A stretch of DNA of 64,000 nt from Corbicula japonica (taxonomy: Eukaryota > Mollusca > Bivalvia > Venerida > Cyrenidae): the NCBI GenBank assembly GCA_038501625.1, contig JAZAYU010000179.1, forward strand, positions 434,001-498,000. Reading direction: 5' to 3'. The notes beneath the pieces are model-generated. The model was not told the origin of the DNA, did no database searches, and was given only the letters and a program-made list of their open reading frames with translations. Below, piece by piece: positions 1 through 10,299 of this stretch (position 1 is its first letter; every line of letters begins with the position of its first letter). The position numbers and the translations under genes are program-made.

Positions 1-46
1 ACGTTTATGTATAGATAGTTTGAGAAATGCTTTGTTATTGCTACAG

Positions 47-211
47 ATTGCAGCGCACCACCCACTATTGATAATGGTACAGTCTCCCATTCCTCTACCA
101 TGTTCGGATCTTCGGCTACAGTGAAATGTGATATTGGTATGATGGCAGTTCCTTCGCAAATCACTTGTCAGGCGACAGGCACCTGGACAAGCTCCCAGTG
201 TAATTTGATAG
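47..211 (+). CDS. CCP exon 1
   Basis: Encodes a complete sushi module (CSAPPTIDNGTV at the start, QATGTWTSSQC at the end). It begins after ...gctacag and ends before gtaagg, with phase 1 on both sides, so it could be duplicated or skipped without changing frame. Confidence 0.75.
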
Positions 212-3200
212 GTAAGGTAAAGTAGAAGTTAAAGTAGGTTACCGAAATGAACATGACAATTTTTACATTATGAAATAAAATATTTAAGCCCTATGACATT
301 ATTTACAAGTCCACAAGCAATTTATAATTAGTAGGTACAATAGATAAAACGATTTTTATACGCCCGAAGGGACGTACTATGTTATCGCCTCGGTGTCCAT
401 CTGTCTGACTGTTAGCAATTGCCTTTCCGCTCTGTAACTCTTGAACCCCTTGAAGGATTTCGAAGAAACCTGACACAAATGTTTACCACATTGAGTCGAC
501 GTGCAGAAGCCATGTTCAGGATGGCTCTCTTCAAGGTCAAGGTAAGACTTAGAAGTCAAATGTCATATTACTTTATTTCCCTTCCGCTCTGAACCCCTTA
601 GGGCTTTCGAAGAAACCTGAAAAACAGTGTTTACTTTATTGACGACGTGCAGAAGCCATGTCCTGGATGGCTCGCTTCAAGGTTAAGGTCAGACTTAGGA
701 TTTAAGTGTCATATGACTGTGTGTATACTGCTCGGCATTTGCTCTTACTTGCAGTGCTCTTGTTTTTATGTGGGAGATCCTTATTTGTTTGTTTACTTTT
801 TTACTTTTTATTGAAATACTTCCCTTGTATGTTACTATCAATAGCATATTTTGTAACTTTTTTATTATTATACATATTACACGACAAATGAAAAACAAAT
901 TTAACCTCGGATTGATTGCGATTTTAGTATGCGAAAATGGAACCCGTATTTTTTAGAATGTGGAGTCCCTTCCATTCCACCAAATGGCGACAACGTCACG
1001 TTCTCTACATTGTTTTACGGTGACACCGCTACAGTCACCTGCTTGGCCGGCTACGCGCCATCGGTCCCCATAATCAAATGTCAGAGTGATGGGAACTGGG
1101 AAACAGCTATGTGTTCAAGAGGTAAGAATGGTGCTGTTCTTAATGTAAAATAGATATTCACTGCTTTTGCAGTATCGGAATATTAAACATGTTACTTTAA
1201 TTTAAGTTTAAAAAGAAAATGTATGTTTAACGACTAATAAAAGAACGATGTAATCGTCAGCAAAGAACGGTACAGTCCCAACATTCGTGAGACCAATCGT
1301 AACGTTTCTACGACGCAAGCAATTAACAAGATCTCGGGAATTTTTAAAAGTTATCTGAGAACCAGCATGTACATATTGGAGTTGACAAAAAGAGATATGG
1401 ATGTCTTAGTTGCCGAGAAACAGCCCCTAAACAACTAACAGCTATTTATATGTGGTTATCTACTTTGAACACCTATGTTTTTCAAGCTTTTTACATAACA
1501 TGTCCCATCATTCAATCAGGTACTTACTTGGAAAACAAATTTGCAGTACAACGTTTATATACATAGCAATTAAAAAAGAAAGAAGCATTTATCAGTTAAT
1601 TTCAGATATGCATGTTTCAATTGTTTTTCAGATTGCATAAATTCCATAAGATAAACTATGCATCTTATTCTCATTATTGCAAATACATGTTGTTTTCAGA
1701 GTGCGGAGTACCAACCCTTCCACTGAATGGTTTTAACGTTACGTACTCTAGCAGGCTTCAGGGAGACATTGCTACCGTCACGTGCAGCTCGGGTTACGCC
1801 CCTTTCCCTGCTTATATCACATGTCAGAGTGACGGAACTTGGACAACAACGTCGTGTAAAAGAGGTAAGTTTACTACGACCGTTATTGTCTTAAAAGTCA
1901 AATCTATTTTTGCAAACTAATATTAGTACCTAATTCTGTTGGATTCTTCCATTCATGCCATTGTAATCTTGCTAATGCTTAAATGTCCTCTGTAAATTCT
2001 CTCTGAAATGTCATCGAGTACCTGGCCTAATTGTTCGACAGTGCATTGACGCTGTCATTTGACATGATGTTATTTTTCGTTCTTACATTATTTACCTTCG
2101 TTTATTTTGGTCATGCGTGTCAAGTTTACCCCCCACATCTGGTCCCGTAAGGTAGTATTCGCTTAACAAGTTTGCCTATTGTTATTTTCGGTCTTGCAAC
2201 AAACGTGTGTCTTTGTTTTAAATTCTACTCGAATTATTGTTAAAAATCATAATTTTCTATCACCGCTTTATAAACAACAAACAGCCATTTATATTTGGTT
2301 ATCAACTTTGACATGTTACTATTATTATGCCTTAACATTTCCCCATCATTCAATCAGAGACAAATTTGGAAAACAAATTTTCAATACAACTTTTATATAT
2401 TGCACTAAACACAAAGGGAAAATTTATCAGGCAAGTCCTGATATGAATGTTTCAAAGTGCCCGCATTTTTTCCATATGATAAACTTGGCATCTTATTTTC
2501 ATCATCGCAAATACTTATTGTTTTCAGAGTGCGGAGTACCAACCCTTCCACTGAATGGTTTTAACGTTACGTTCTCTAGCCGGCTTCAGGGTGACATTGC
2601 TACCGTCACGTGCAGCTCGAGTTACGTCCCTTCCGCTGATTATATCACATGTCAGAGTGATGGTACCTGGACAGCAATAACGTGTACAAGAGGCAAGTTT
2701 ACTACTGCCGTTATTGTCTTAAAAGTCAAATCTAGTTTGCAAACGCATTCTTTCCTTCGAGTCATTGTGATCTTCCTTATGCATGTTCTTATATCTCATC
2801 TGTAAATCTCCTCTGAAATGTCTTCAAGTACATTTATAAATTGTTCGACTGTGCTTCGAGACACTTTCATTTTGTATAATGTTATTTTTTGTTCTTACTT
2901 TACTAACCATCGTTATTAAGGTCATGCTTGTCAATTTTACCCCCACATCTGGTCCTGTAAGATGGCGGTCATCATATTCGCTTAACTTGTTTACCTATTG
3001 TTATTTTCGCTCTTGCAACACACGTCTGTCTTTCGTAAATTCTCCTCAAATCAATGCAAAAAATAATAAATTTATTTAACCGCTTTATAAGTATCACAAA
3101 AACGTTCACACACCCGTATTTTGTGCAAAGTTATTTAGGGTTTTTGTTTTAACTATTTCATAATTAAACAGAACTGTTTTACTTTTGTTGTGTCCTGTCT

Positions 3201-6200
3201 TATAAAAAATCGACATGCAAATATTACGTCGTGTAAGGCAGGCTAAATACTGATCTTATTAACTAATATATATTAATCTATGAATAGTAAATATTTGTAC
3301 ATAAGAATTGATTCTTGCCTTGTTTACAAAGACGACAATAAGAGCAGAAGAAAGAAAACGCTTCCTGATACATTTGTGTCGTATCCCTGTAAAATTTAGA
3401 TATAATTGTGAACAGACTGTGGCTCGAATCTGGCGTCCTCGTTGACCGGTGTGACCGTGAGCTATCAACAGGGGACACTGGAAGAATCAACGGCGGTAGC
3501 GACCTGTTCTCCGGGGTACAGAAGTGACAGTGGAAGCACTGCGTGGAGTTATGTCTGCAATAACATCGGGATCTGGCAGACGTCAACAGGTGAGACCAGT
3601 AAAGGTAGCTGAATTCTAATAACAATGGCATTGGGTTCATTGTCCAGACTCTAAAGAGGTGGCATGAAAAGAGTGCTCAATGTGAAAATATAGCGAGCCT
3701 TCACCAGATGGTTTCAAATGTGTATTGTTTAAGTCTTTATGATTCATTTAGAATATAGCTGTTTAAATAAGCAGTGAAAATTGAACTAGGGTTCCTGTAG
3801 TAAATACATTTTTCTAATGTTAGATCTTGATACCGAATAGCATAAAGTAAATTCCATCTTGAGAACCTGTTGGGGCAACTGTGAGGGTTGTGCACCCTAG
3901 AACCTGGTTTAAACACCCAGTGGCAAATTGTGTTTTCTTTTTGTTAATTGTTTGTGGTGTGTGATATAAAAGTTGATATTCTTATAAAACATGGTCTCTT
4001 TCACTCTACTGTTTCGCTGTGTGGGAAGCCTGTGTGTTTTGAGTGTGGCGATTCCTGCCATATATGCGTATTCTCTTATTGTCCCTATATCAAATCACAT
4101 ATTAGAATAGCTGTCTAATGCTTTAGCATAGAAAATACTTTATGCTTTACCTGATAATTACTTGGACAAACTTGTTGTTTGTTACAACATTGAGAAATGC
4201 TTATATACTTAAAGAAATTAGAAACGCAACTTTTTAAACACAAAATATGCTTTGTGATTCAAGAAGGTGCGTTTTTAATTTCTTTTACTATATTATATGT
4301 ACTTGAAGAAATAAGAAACGCAACTTCTCTTAACATGAAATATATTTCTTATTTAAAGAAGTTGCGTTTCTAATTTCTTTAAGTATATTTATAACTTGAC
4401 TTGAAAAAGGTTATTAAACGTATTTAATATCTACAAGCAATTATACAAAATGTATCCCAATTGAAAAAAAAAACAACAATCTACCGCCGTGGAACGGCCA
4501 GTTAAAAACATGATGTAATGTGCACCAACCTCATACTTGCTCCTACAGGTTAAAATGTAAATTAAAATTTGCAGCTTTTTATGGGAAAAGTATAGAAATA
4601 AAGCTTTATATTATGAATTTAACTCTAGCTTCTTTACAGCCCCTGACTGCCTGTGGAATCTGATGTTTCGAAGCTCGGCGGGAAATGGATATAACATGAC
4701 CAACGCATTCCTGTTCGGTTATGCTAGTGATGGTGTCACAACAACCGACGTGGCCTGCAAAGATGTCTACAACACAAGCTGCAACCTCAACTACAGGAAT
4801 GCCTTGGCTAACAACTGGAATCTCCTGAATATTTCTTTGGTATGGCTCAACAGTATTAAATTTAGAGTAAACTCTAACGTATTACTACTTTAATTTAGCC
4901 TAATTATCTGATTACTGATCGTTAGTTTAGACAGTGATCATCCTTTTGAGAGAAATATTGTTCAGAAAATTCACGGGTGAAGCACAACATAAAGTATCAT
5001 AAATCATGGTCATTTTGACTTACACCGTTTAAGCTCTGACTTTCTAGTTATGATTGAAGTCAAAAAAGCAGCTTTTTAGTTAATAAGCTGCACTACAAAT
5101 CATTTCATTTCGTTTCATTTATAACGTAACAAAATTGAAATATATATGTCCGTCTAATTTTGCGAGCTTGTTGTTAATTATATACTCACTAGATCATATT
5201 TGCGTTTCCTTTTTGATAATATTTAATAAAAAGTAAAATATATAGAGAGGAAATTAAAGCATCAGTTTGTAAAATTATCGGTTTAAAAAAGAGACCAAAA
5301 CAATTAACGAACAAGAGAACCATAGAGGGGTACCGCCTTGGGACAGTCAGTGACAAAAACATTTGCATCTACCTCACAATTGCCTGAACAGATTCTTTTA
5401 TGAACAAACAAGTTTTCTTGGTGAAGAACCTTCAAATAGTACTATTAAATCAATAAACTAGCTTCCGAATGGAAAAAAAAATGCAGAAATATTTCTGGAC
5501 GCTAACATGCAACACATTTGTTTATAAATTAATATCATATTTTAGTGTTCACATCTTATTTCTATGCTGAAATATTTTAGACAACTTGAACATACTTATG
5601 AAGCCGGCATGGTTTTCTCAAGCGTGTCGTTTCGGCATCGCCTGAACCAGAAGCACGTTGCGTTGGAGTACCCAGTGGTCTTCAAAATGGCGTGATGTCA
5701 TCGTGATTTAACTCTCTGTTTACGTAGATTTCCACTGGCCGCTGTTATCACCGCGGTTTCAGCATCTGCCAGTTGTTGTATGAGTTCTGCTCTCTCGCTA
5801 TTACCGCTTCTCGATCTGCACTCGGACGGCGTTGCGGCTAGGAACGGTGAAGTTTGGAACGGCGAATGCTATCATACGCCGGAATCCGTCACCTACAATA
5901 AAGCTTAGGGGTAGATAGTCTCGGTGATGGCCCAGGTCAGTCGCTGCGCATATATCGTCTTCAAAGTTTATTCACTGTTTCTTTGAAGGAGGTGGTGATG
6001 AACGTTTGCGTTTGGTACGGGAGTAGAACTGTGAACATTACGATTGTTACAGCTAAATCCCTATCAATATTCTTGACAATTCTACCCAAAATAATGAGAC
6101 ATGTGAATAAAACATACTTGTTTTTTTTTCAGGTATCTTATGAGTTGTATAACAATACAAGCAAGGTCCTTGCTCTTCGCTTCAATGGAACAGGTAAATC

Positions 6201-9200
6201 GTCGTGTTTCTCTACTGAATGATTAATACTTCACGACATCACGATATCGTGGCACGTGTCGTCTTAAAATATAATAAAATATTGGATAAAATAAAGCACA
6301 AATTTGATCAGGATTCATATATTGTTCAGAATGTGTTTTTAAATTCTTTACGTTAAGTTAAATTTTAGTACTGCAAAGCACAACTTTGATGAACAGGAAA
6401 TAGAATAAGGAGATTGTTACCATATTGGAAAAAAAAGTTTCATGGGCATATCGAGAAAAGCCACAATCAGAAAACTCACTCACACAGCTAATTAAAAGAT
6501 AGAAACAGATGAAAGGGAACTTTGAACGCTACCAAACATGACAAATATGAAAATACAGTATTGCAGGCTCGGTTCGATTGATCCTATTCATGGGCACTTA
6601 TGAAAATGCATACTACTGCCCATGCCACCTAGCCACGTATTCAGCGCAACTCAATATCTACACCAATATACAGTACAATTTTAGCCTTCCCAATCAATGG
6701 TATGCATATTGCGGTGAACATGGAACCTACGATGTGGTATTTTCAGATTAATACCATTGCATGTTCAGCGGCGTATGGTCCCCAGAAAAAACACAGAAAA
6801 CATACGTTTATAATACGTTAAAAAATACACTAAGAATTAGTTATATAAAGTCTTCAGGTGTTGCACTACGTGTATCTGATTTAACATTATAGTCACCATT
6901 CTATTGGATAGAAATGATATAATCACGTGGTAGCACAACACCACTCCTATTCATGGTGGGTATCTAGGAACTGGTGACCCATTAACTTTCACTCGTTGTA
7001 CTGATATATTTCTACAATTGAATAGTAAATATTATCATTTACCGGAACTAGTTTATAACCGGAACTGGTTGACAAACTGTAGTGCGGAATGTGGTCCTCC
7101 ACCTAGAAAGTGCACCTCATAATTTGAAAAAAGGTTTCAAAGGAGATCGACACATAATTGATATATGATCAATGATATACCTTTCTGCCAATGATCTATA
7201 ATCCAAGTGTTATTTCCCTTTTCACATATTTCTATAATCTTAGAACTTCGAGCGGTAAAGATGCATTATGTAAAACTTAACTGGATTTTTGCTATCTTTT
7301 ATTTAGGTTCCACGATCAACAGTTGGTTATCTACCAGTAAGGTTCTCATCCATCCTTGGACAATATCCGTGCTGGGTAACACATGGTGGGATCTCAATGG
7401 ATGGTCGTAAGTGATGGCAGTGAATAAACACCGCTCACGATATGAGGGCTATAAAATGCCGAATTCTTTTTGTCAAATATCTAACGGTATAAAAGACGAT
7501 TTCATGTTGCCATTTGGAAGCAAAATGGAGAGTTTGTATGACTAAAAGTGTTTGTAATGACTGCAGTTAATAAAATAATATAACTGCAATTATTAAAATA
7601 ATTATAATCATTGTTTGAAACACTATTTTTCAGGGACATTATGCATGGTCGATCTTTTAGGATTACAACTGGATACCAGGGGAACTGTAATGACTGGTAC
7701 TACACCGTGGCTTTCTTCCCACCTCTGTGGCCTCGTGAATACAGCAATTTTACAAGTTATCCACAATTCACATACACTCTCTCCGCTTCAAGTATAAATT
7801 ACAACAGCACTAGTGAGTATATTATTTGAGCTGTATTTGTGAATTGTTGTAAAGTATTATATATCAGGTACAATAATTATACCTAGAAAAAAAACAGGTG
7901 AAAAAAGGAAAATACATTATATACCTTCGTAATAGGGCCTATTTCCAAACAGTTACTTCGGTCAGCAAAATAAGAACCCTCAAGATCACCGCCTTGGAGA
8001 GATCATTGGCAAAATACACTTGACAAATTGATGCTTTCCAGGTTTTTTATGGTGCACATGGTGATTCTCCTCCCGCAATGTTTGGGAAGAACATACTTTA
8101 AATAAGTGATTTGATATTGGCCCTGTTATTTGTCCGAGGGCAGTCGTATTGGCCCGAGGCCGAAGGCAGAATAGTATACAATTTCGATAGAAGACATGTA
8201 ATCTAGTACAGTTCTATCTGGTCAATACATATGAAATGTTGTAAAATCAACTATAAATCTTTCTAAAGCGATATGCGAAAAAAGTGAAATGTGCATATCA
8301 GAAATGGCCAGAAGACACAGTCTCTACACAAAACCGATAAGTATATAGAGGAAAACAGAGCATAGGTTATAGAATGATCGATTTCAAAATAGACACCACA
8401 CGTCATTAAGAGGAAAAGAGAACCCGAGTAATTACCATATTTTGCCACATGGTGTTGAAACCAAGCTCTAGGGTGCACTAACCTTTTATAAACCTTGCTC
8501 TCTCTCTCTTCTTTTTCTTCTTCTTGGCTGTGTGGGGAGACTGATTTTCTGAATGTGACAAATCCTAATATGCATATTTTACCTTTTCACACTTGCTCTA
8601 ACAGGATCTCATATAAACGAACGAAATGCAAATTGTTTTAGTGAAATCATTCTATGAACGAACGAAGTGAAAATTGTCTTAATGAAATAATTCTAATCCA
8701 CCAATCAACTCGACAATATTGCACGCAAAAACACACAAATATATATAAAACATAGTAAGAAGCTAGTAATATTGCAAAGCAAAATGGCAGACACTCAATG
8801 ACCTTACTGAGACCAGAATCCCTAGAGCCAAATCAGCAAGAACGCGAAGATAGGAATAAAAGAAACAGATTGAAGTTTCAATGAAATCCAAGCGGTTTTC
8901 GAATTTAAGCATGGAGAAGATTTTGATGTAGAGGTTTTAATAAAATGACTTGGTGGCAATTAAACAGCAAAAAATTAATTGAGCACAAAGTCCTGACAAC
9001 ATGCACAACTAGACTAAAGTGGCAAACATTACTGAATGGTTTCAATGAAATCCTCCAAGCTGTTTTGGAGATGAAGCATTTTACCGACAGATATAAGAGT
9101 CAGTTCATAAAAATCCCACGATTTATTTACCGGTATACTCAAAAACTGTTAATAATCTTACATCTTCAAACACGTATAAGCATTTGAATACAGTGATATG

Positions 9201-9614
9201 ATTTATAAATACAAATTCAACGATTTATACCGCGAAATTTTCAACCTGTTTTGGCCGATATCAATAGAAAAAATAATTTATTTTATTGTATCAAATTGTT
9301 GGGTTTTTTTTTAATATTATCGCAATCATAGGTTACAAACTGCCAGTATCTTATTAGCTGTCAACTACTTATTTAAGATTTCGTTTGTAAAATAACTAAA
9401 AAATTATGGTAGATGTTTGTCCATGATTGCAAGTTTTCGGTCATGTATGTTCATATTGTCTTTCAGTCCCACAGAAGGCACAAAGTATGGCTATTTGGGT
9501 GAAGTTCACGTGATCCCAAAAGACGGACAGGGCTCAGCATGGAACCAGCAAAACAATTATTACACCAACGGTCGCGTGACTTCGGTAGCATTTGACATAA
9601 AATTGTGTGTTTGA
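47..9614 (+). CDS. Sushi (CCP) repeat extracellular protein, 3' part of gene, ten exons
   Basis: Exons: 47-211, 957-1121, 1700-1864, 2528-2692, 3416-3589, 4640-4839, 6133-6193, 7307-7406, 7634-7812, 9475-9614 (TGA at 9612-9614). Every intron has an AG acceptor and a GT donor (one GC donor), and phases chain without conflict (1-1-1-1-1-1-0-1-2-1), giving 504 visible residues. The 5' end lies outside the window. Residues 1-275 or so are four whole CCP modules (four Cys each, with C-P-P/L-NG, ATV-C, I-CQ, G-W, C spacing); a fifth CCP is split over exons 5 and 6. The remaining ~220 residues form a Trp/Tyr/Asn-rich domain with several N-glycosylation sequons (NMT, NTS, NIS, NGT, NFT, NST). CCP modules are extracellular protein-protein binding units in complement-like, adhesion and lectin-type proteins, so I infer a secreted or surface, possibly immune-related protein. 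No transmembrane segment follows the last domain, which favours secretion. I do not recognise the C-terminal domain as a named family. Confidence 0.8.
212..956. repeat. Intron 1 with tandem copies of a dispersed repeat
   Basis: About 358-560 begins cgcccgaagggacgtac and holds a unit with 'tttccgctctg..aaccccttgaagg..ttcgaagaaacctga...gacgtgcagaagccatgt..ggatggct'. A second degenerate unit follows at about 578-720. The sequence type resembles an abundant bivalve dispersed repeat; it has no coding potential. Confidence 0.55.
957..1121 (+). CDS. CCP exon 2
   Basis: 165 bp, phase 1-1. Encodes a module starting CGVPSIPPNGDNV and ending DGNWETAMC. Acceptor ...attttttag, donor gtaaga. Confidence 0.75.
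1700..1864 (+). CDS. CCP exon 3 (tandem duplicate partner of exon 4)
   Basis: 165 bp, phase 1-1. Encodes a module starting CGVPTLPLNGFNV. Acceptor tgttttcag, donor gtaagt. It is nearly identical to exon 4, and the surrounding intron sequence is duplicated too. Confidence 0.75.
2528..2692 (+). CDS. CCP exon 4, with a GC donor
   Basis: 165 bp, phase 1-1, lying 828 bp downstream of exon 3 and nearly identical to it. The 5' splice site reads gcaagt where the partner exon has gtaagt. GC-AG introns are a known minor class and the rest of the donor still matches consensus, so the exon is probably still used. Confidence 0.72.
3416..3589 (+). CDS. CCP exon 5 (divergent; fourth Cys in the next exon)
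   Basis: 174 bp, phase 1-1. Encodes DCGSNLASSLTGV... with three of the four sushi cysteines and a conserved W before the exon end. The fourth Cys (PDC) comes from the first codons of exon 6. Confidence 0.65.
3870..4120. repeat. Dispersed repeat family R1, copy in intron 5
   Basis: Contains 'gtgcaccctagaacctgg' and 'gctgtgtgggaagcctgtgt', motifs shared with copies near 4,470-4,560, 5,310-5,400, 7,980-8,880 and 25,385-25,630. Confidence 0.4.
4202..4388. mobile_element. Small MITE with long terminal inverted repeats
   Basis: The left arm from 4203 (tatacttaaagaaattagaa, continuing acgcaactt) is the reverse complement of the right arm ending near 4387. Two internal copies of the same arm, in opposite orientation, lie at about 4264-4290 and 4311-4340, so the element is a double hairpin. 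Located in intron 5 of the sushi gene; no ORF. Confidence 0.65.
4470..4560. repeat. Dispersed repeat R1 fragment
   Basis: Starts 'taccgccgtggaacggccag', matching 'taccgccttgggacagtcag' at 5,328 and 'accgccttggagagatcatt' near 8,001. Ends 'cctcatacttgctcctacagg'. Confidence 0.45.
4640..4839 (+). CDS. Exon 6: start of the unrecognised C-terminal domain
   Basis: Begins after tctttacag, phase 1, and ends before gtatgg, phase 0. Supplies the last Cys of CCP5, then WNLMFRSSAGNGYN... with two Cys and sequons NMT, NTS and NIS. The GTATGG donor is usable but weak; it is chosen because only it joins exon 7 in frame. Confidence 0.6.
5310..5400. repeat. Dispersed repeat R1 fragment
   Basis: Shares the 'accgccttggga.agtcagtgacaaaaaca' block (with mismatches) with the 4.5-kb and 8.0-kb copies. 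Confidence 0.4.
5690..5945 (-). pseudogene. hAT (ZBED-like) transposase fossil
   Basis: A GC-richer island inside intron 6. On the minus strand it reads YLPLSFIVGDGFRRMIAF..., then VPSRNAV, then two stops, then in another frame ELIQQLADAETAVIT. This order (LPLSIV-x-GF, VPSR, helical segment, 'vvlTtD'-like strand) is typical of the region before the first catalytic Asp in hAT/ZBED transposases. Only about 85 codons survive, with stops and a frameshift, so it is dead. It is antisense to the host gene. Confidence 0.5.
6133..6193 (+). CDS. Exon 7 (61 bp)
   Basis: Short exon VSYELYNNTSKVLALRFNGT between a strong polypyrimidine tract with AG and gtaaat. Phase 0 in, phase 1 out, joining both neighbours. 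Confidence 0.6.
6520..6620. repeat. Dispersed repeat family R2, copy 1
   Basis: 'atgaaaatacagtattgcag' followed by 'gctcggttcgattgatcct' matches 12,840-12,905 ('atgtgaaaatattacaggct', 'cggtttcattgagcct'). Confidence 0.4.
7307..7406 (+). CDS. Exon 8 (100 bp)
   Basis: Encodes STINSWLSTSKVLIHPW... ending at a Trp codon. Acceptor atttag, donor gtaagt, phase 1 in and 2 out. Confidence 0.6.
7634..7812 (+). CDS. Exon 9 (179 bp)
   Basis: Encodes DIMHGRSFRITTGYQGNCND..., rich in aromatic residues, with sequons NFT and NST. Acceptor tatttttcag, donor gtgagt, phase 2 in and 1 out. Confidence 0.6.
7980..8880. repeat. Dispersed repeat family R1, longest copy, in intron 9
   Basis: Includes 'accgccttggagagatcatt', 'ctctagggtgcactaacct', 'ggctgtgtggggagactg' and 'caatattgcacgcaaaaaca', ending with 'gagccaaatcagcaagaacg'. 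The last two blocks recur at 25,470-25,620. Confidence 0.5.
9475..9614 (+). CDS. Exon 10, terminal
   Basis: Encodes GTKYGYLGEVHVIPKDGQ... and ends DIKLCV-stop. The acceptor must be the ACAG at 9471-9474: the upstream TTTCAG at 9462-9466 would read into a stop in the incoming phase. The 3'-terminal part of this exon recurs in two damaged copies downstream. Confidence 0.6.
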
Positions 9615-9691
9615 TTCTCCACCTTTACTTCTACTTCTGTTACTTACGTCACATAGAAATCTGTTAATCTGCTTAATGTCAAGTGCATTTC

Positions 9692-9694
<3 letters not shown>

Positions 9695-9786
<92 letters not shown>

Positions 9787-9798
9787 GAGAGAGAGAGG
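9695..9798. repeat. (GA)n microsatellite 1
   Basis: About 100 bp of near-perfect GA, directly after the 3' UTR of the sushi gene. Long reading frames across it are artefacts. Confidence 0.95.
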
Positions 9799-10038
9799 CT
9801 ATTTGGGTGAAGTTCACGTAATCCCAAAAGACGGACAGGTCTCAACATGGAACCAGCAAAACAATTATTACACCAACGGTCGCATGACTTCTGTAACAAT
9901 TATAACACCAACGGTCGCGTGACTTCGGTAGCATTTGACATAAAATTGTGTGTTTGATTCTCCATATTTACTTCTACTTCTGTTACTTACGTCACATAGA
10001 AATCTGTTAATCTGCTTAATGTCAAGTGCATTTCAAGT

Positions 10039-10039
<1 letters not shown>
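9799..10039 (+). pseudogene. Second copy of the terminal exon and its 3' flank
   Basis: 9799-9900 repeats 'ggctatttgggtgaagttca' through 'acaccaacggtcgcatgact'. A second, staggered copy of the exon end and the downstream flank follows (9901-10039, 'accaacggtcgcgtgacttc' to 'gtcaagtgcatttcaag'). It opens right after the GA tract, which offers AG dinucleotides but no pyrimidine tract, so splicing into it is unlikely. Confidence 0.7.
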
Positions 10040-10069
<30 letters not shown>

Positions 10070-10098
10070 AAAAAAACAAAGAGAGAGAAAGAGAGAGA
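10040..10098. repeat. (GA)n microsatellite 2, interrupted
   Basis: GA tract with a short A-rich interruption near 10,068-10,080, separating terminal-exon copies 2 and 3. Confidence 0.9.
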
Positions 10099-10200
10099 GG
10101 TTATTTGGGTGAAGTTCATGTGATCCCGAAAAACAGACAGGACTCAGCATGAAACCAGCAAAACAATTATTACACTAACGGTTGCGTGACTTCTGTAGCA
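10099..10200 (+). pseudogene. Third copy of the terminal exon core
   Basis: Repeats 'ggttatttgggtgaagttca' to 'gttgcgtgacttctgtagca' with several changes; the original reading frame hits TGA after the 'gactcagca' codons. It is followed immediately by a third GA tract. Confidence 0.65.
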
Positions 10201-10201
10201 T

Positions 10202-10278
<77 letters not shown>

Positions 10279-10298
10279 AGAGAGGGAGAGAGAGAGAG
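10201..10298. repeat. (GA)n microsatellite 3
   Basis: GA tract with AAAA interruptions; same composition as tracts 1 and 2. Confidence 0.9.
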
Positions 10299-10299
10299 T

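Larger units (their letters stand above)
1430..3080 (+). repeat. Tandem duplication of CCP exon plus intron flanks (about 828-bp unit)
   Basis: 1430-2260 and 2270-3080 align along most of their length: the upstream 'ggcagctatttatat..ggttat' tract, the exon, the downstream 'gtctgtaaattctc..ctgaaatgtc' tract and the 'ccccacatctggtcc' tract all recur at about 828-bp spacing. This is the direct source of exons 3 and 4. Confidence 0.75.
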
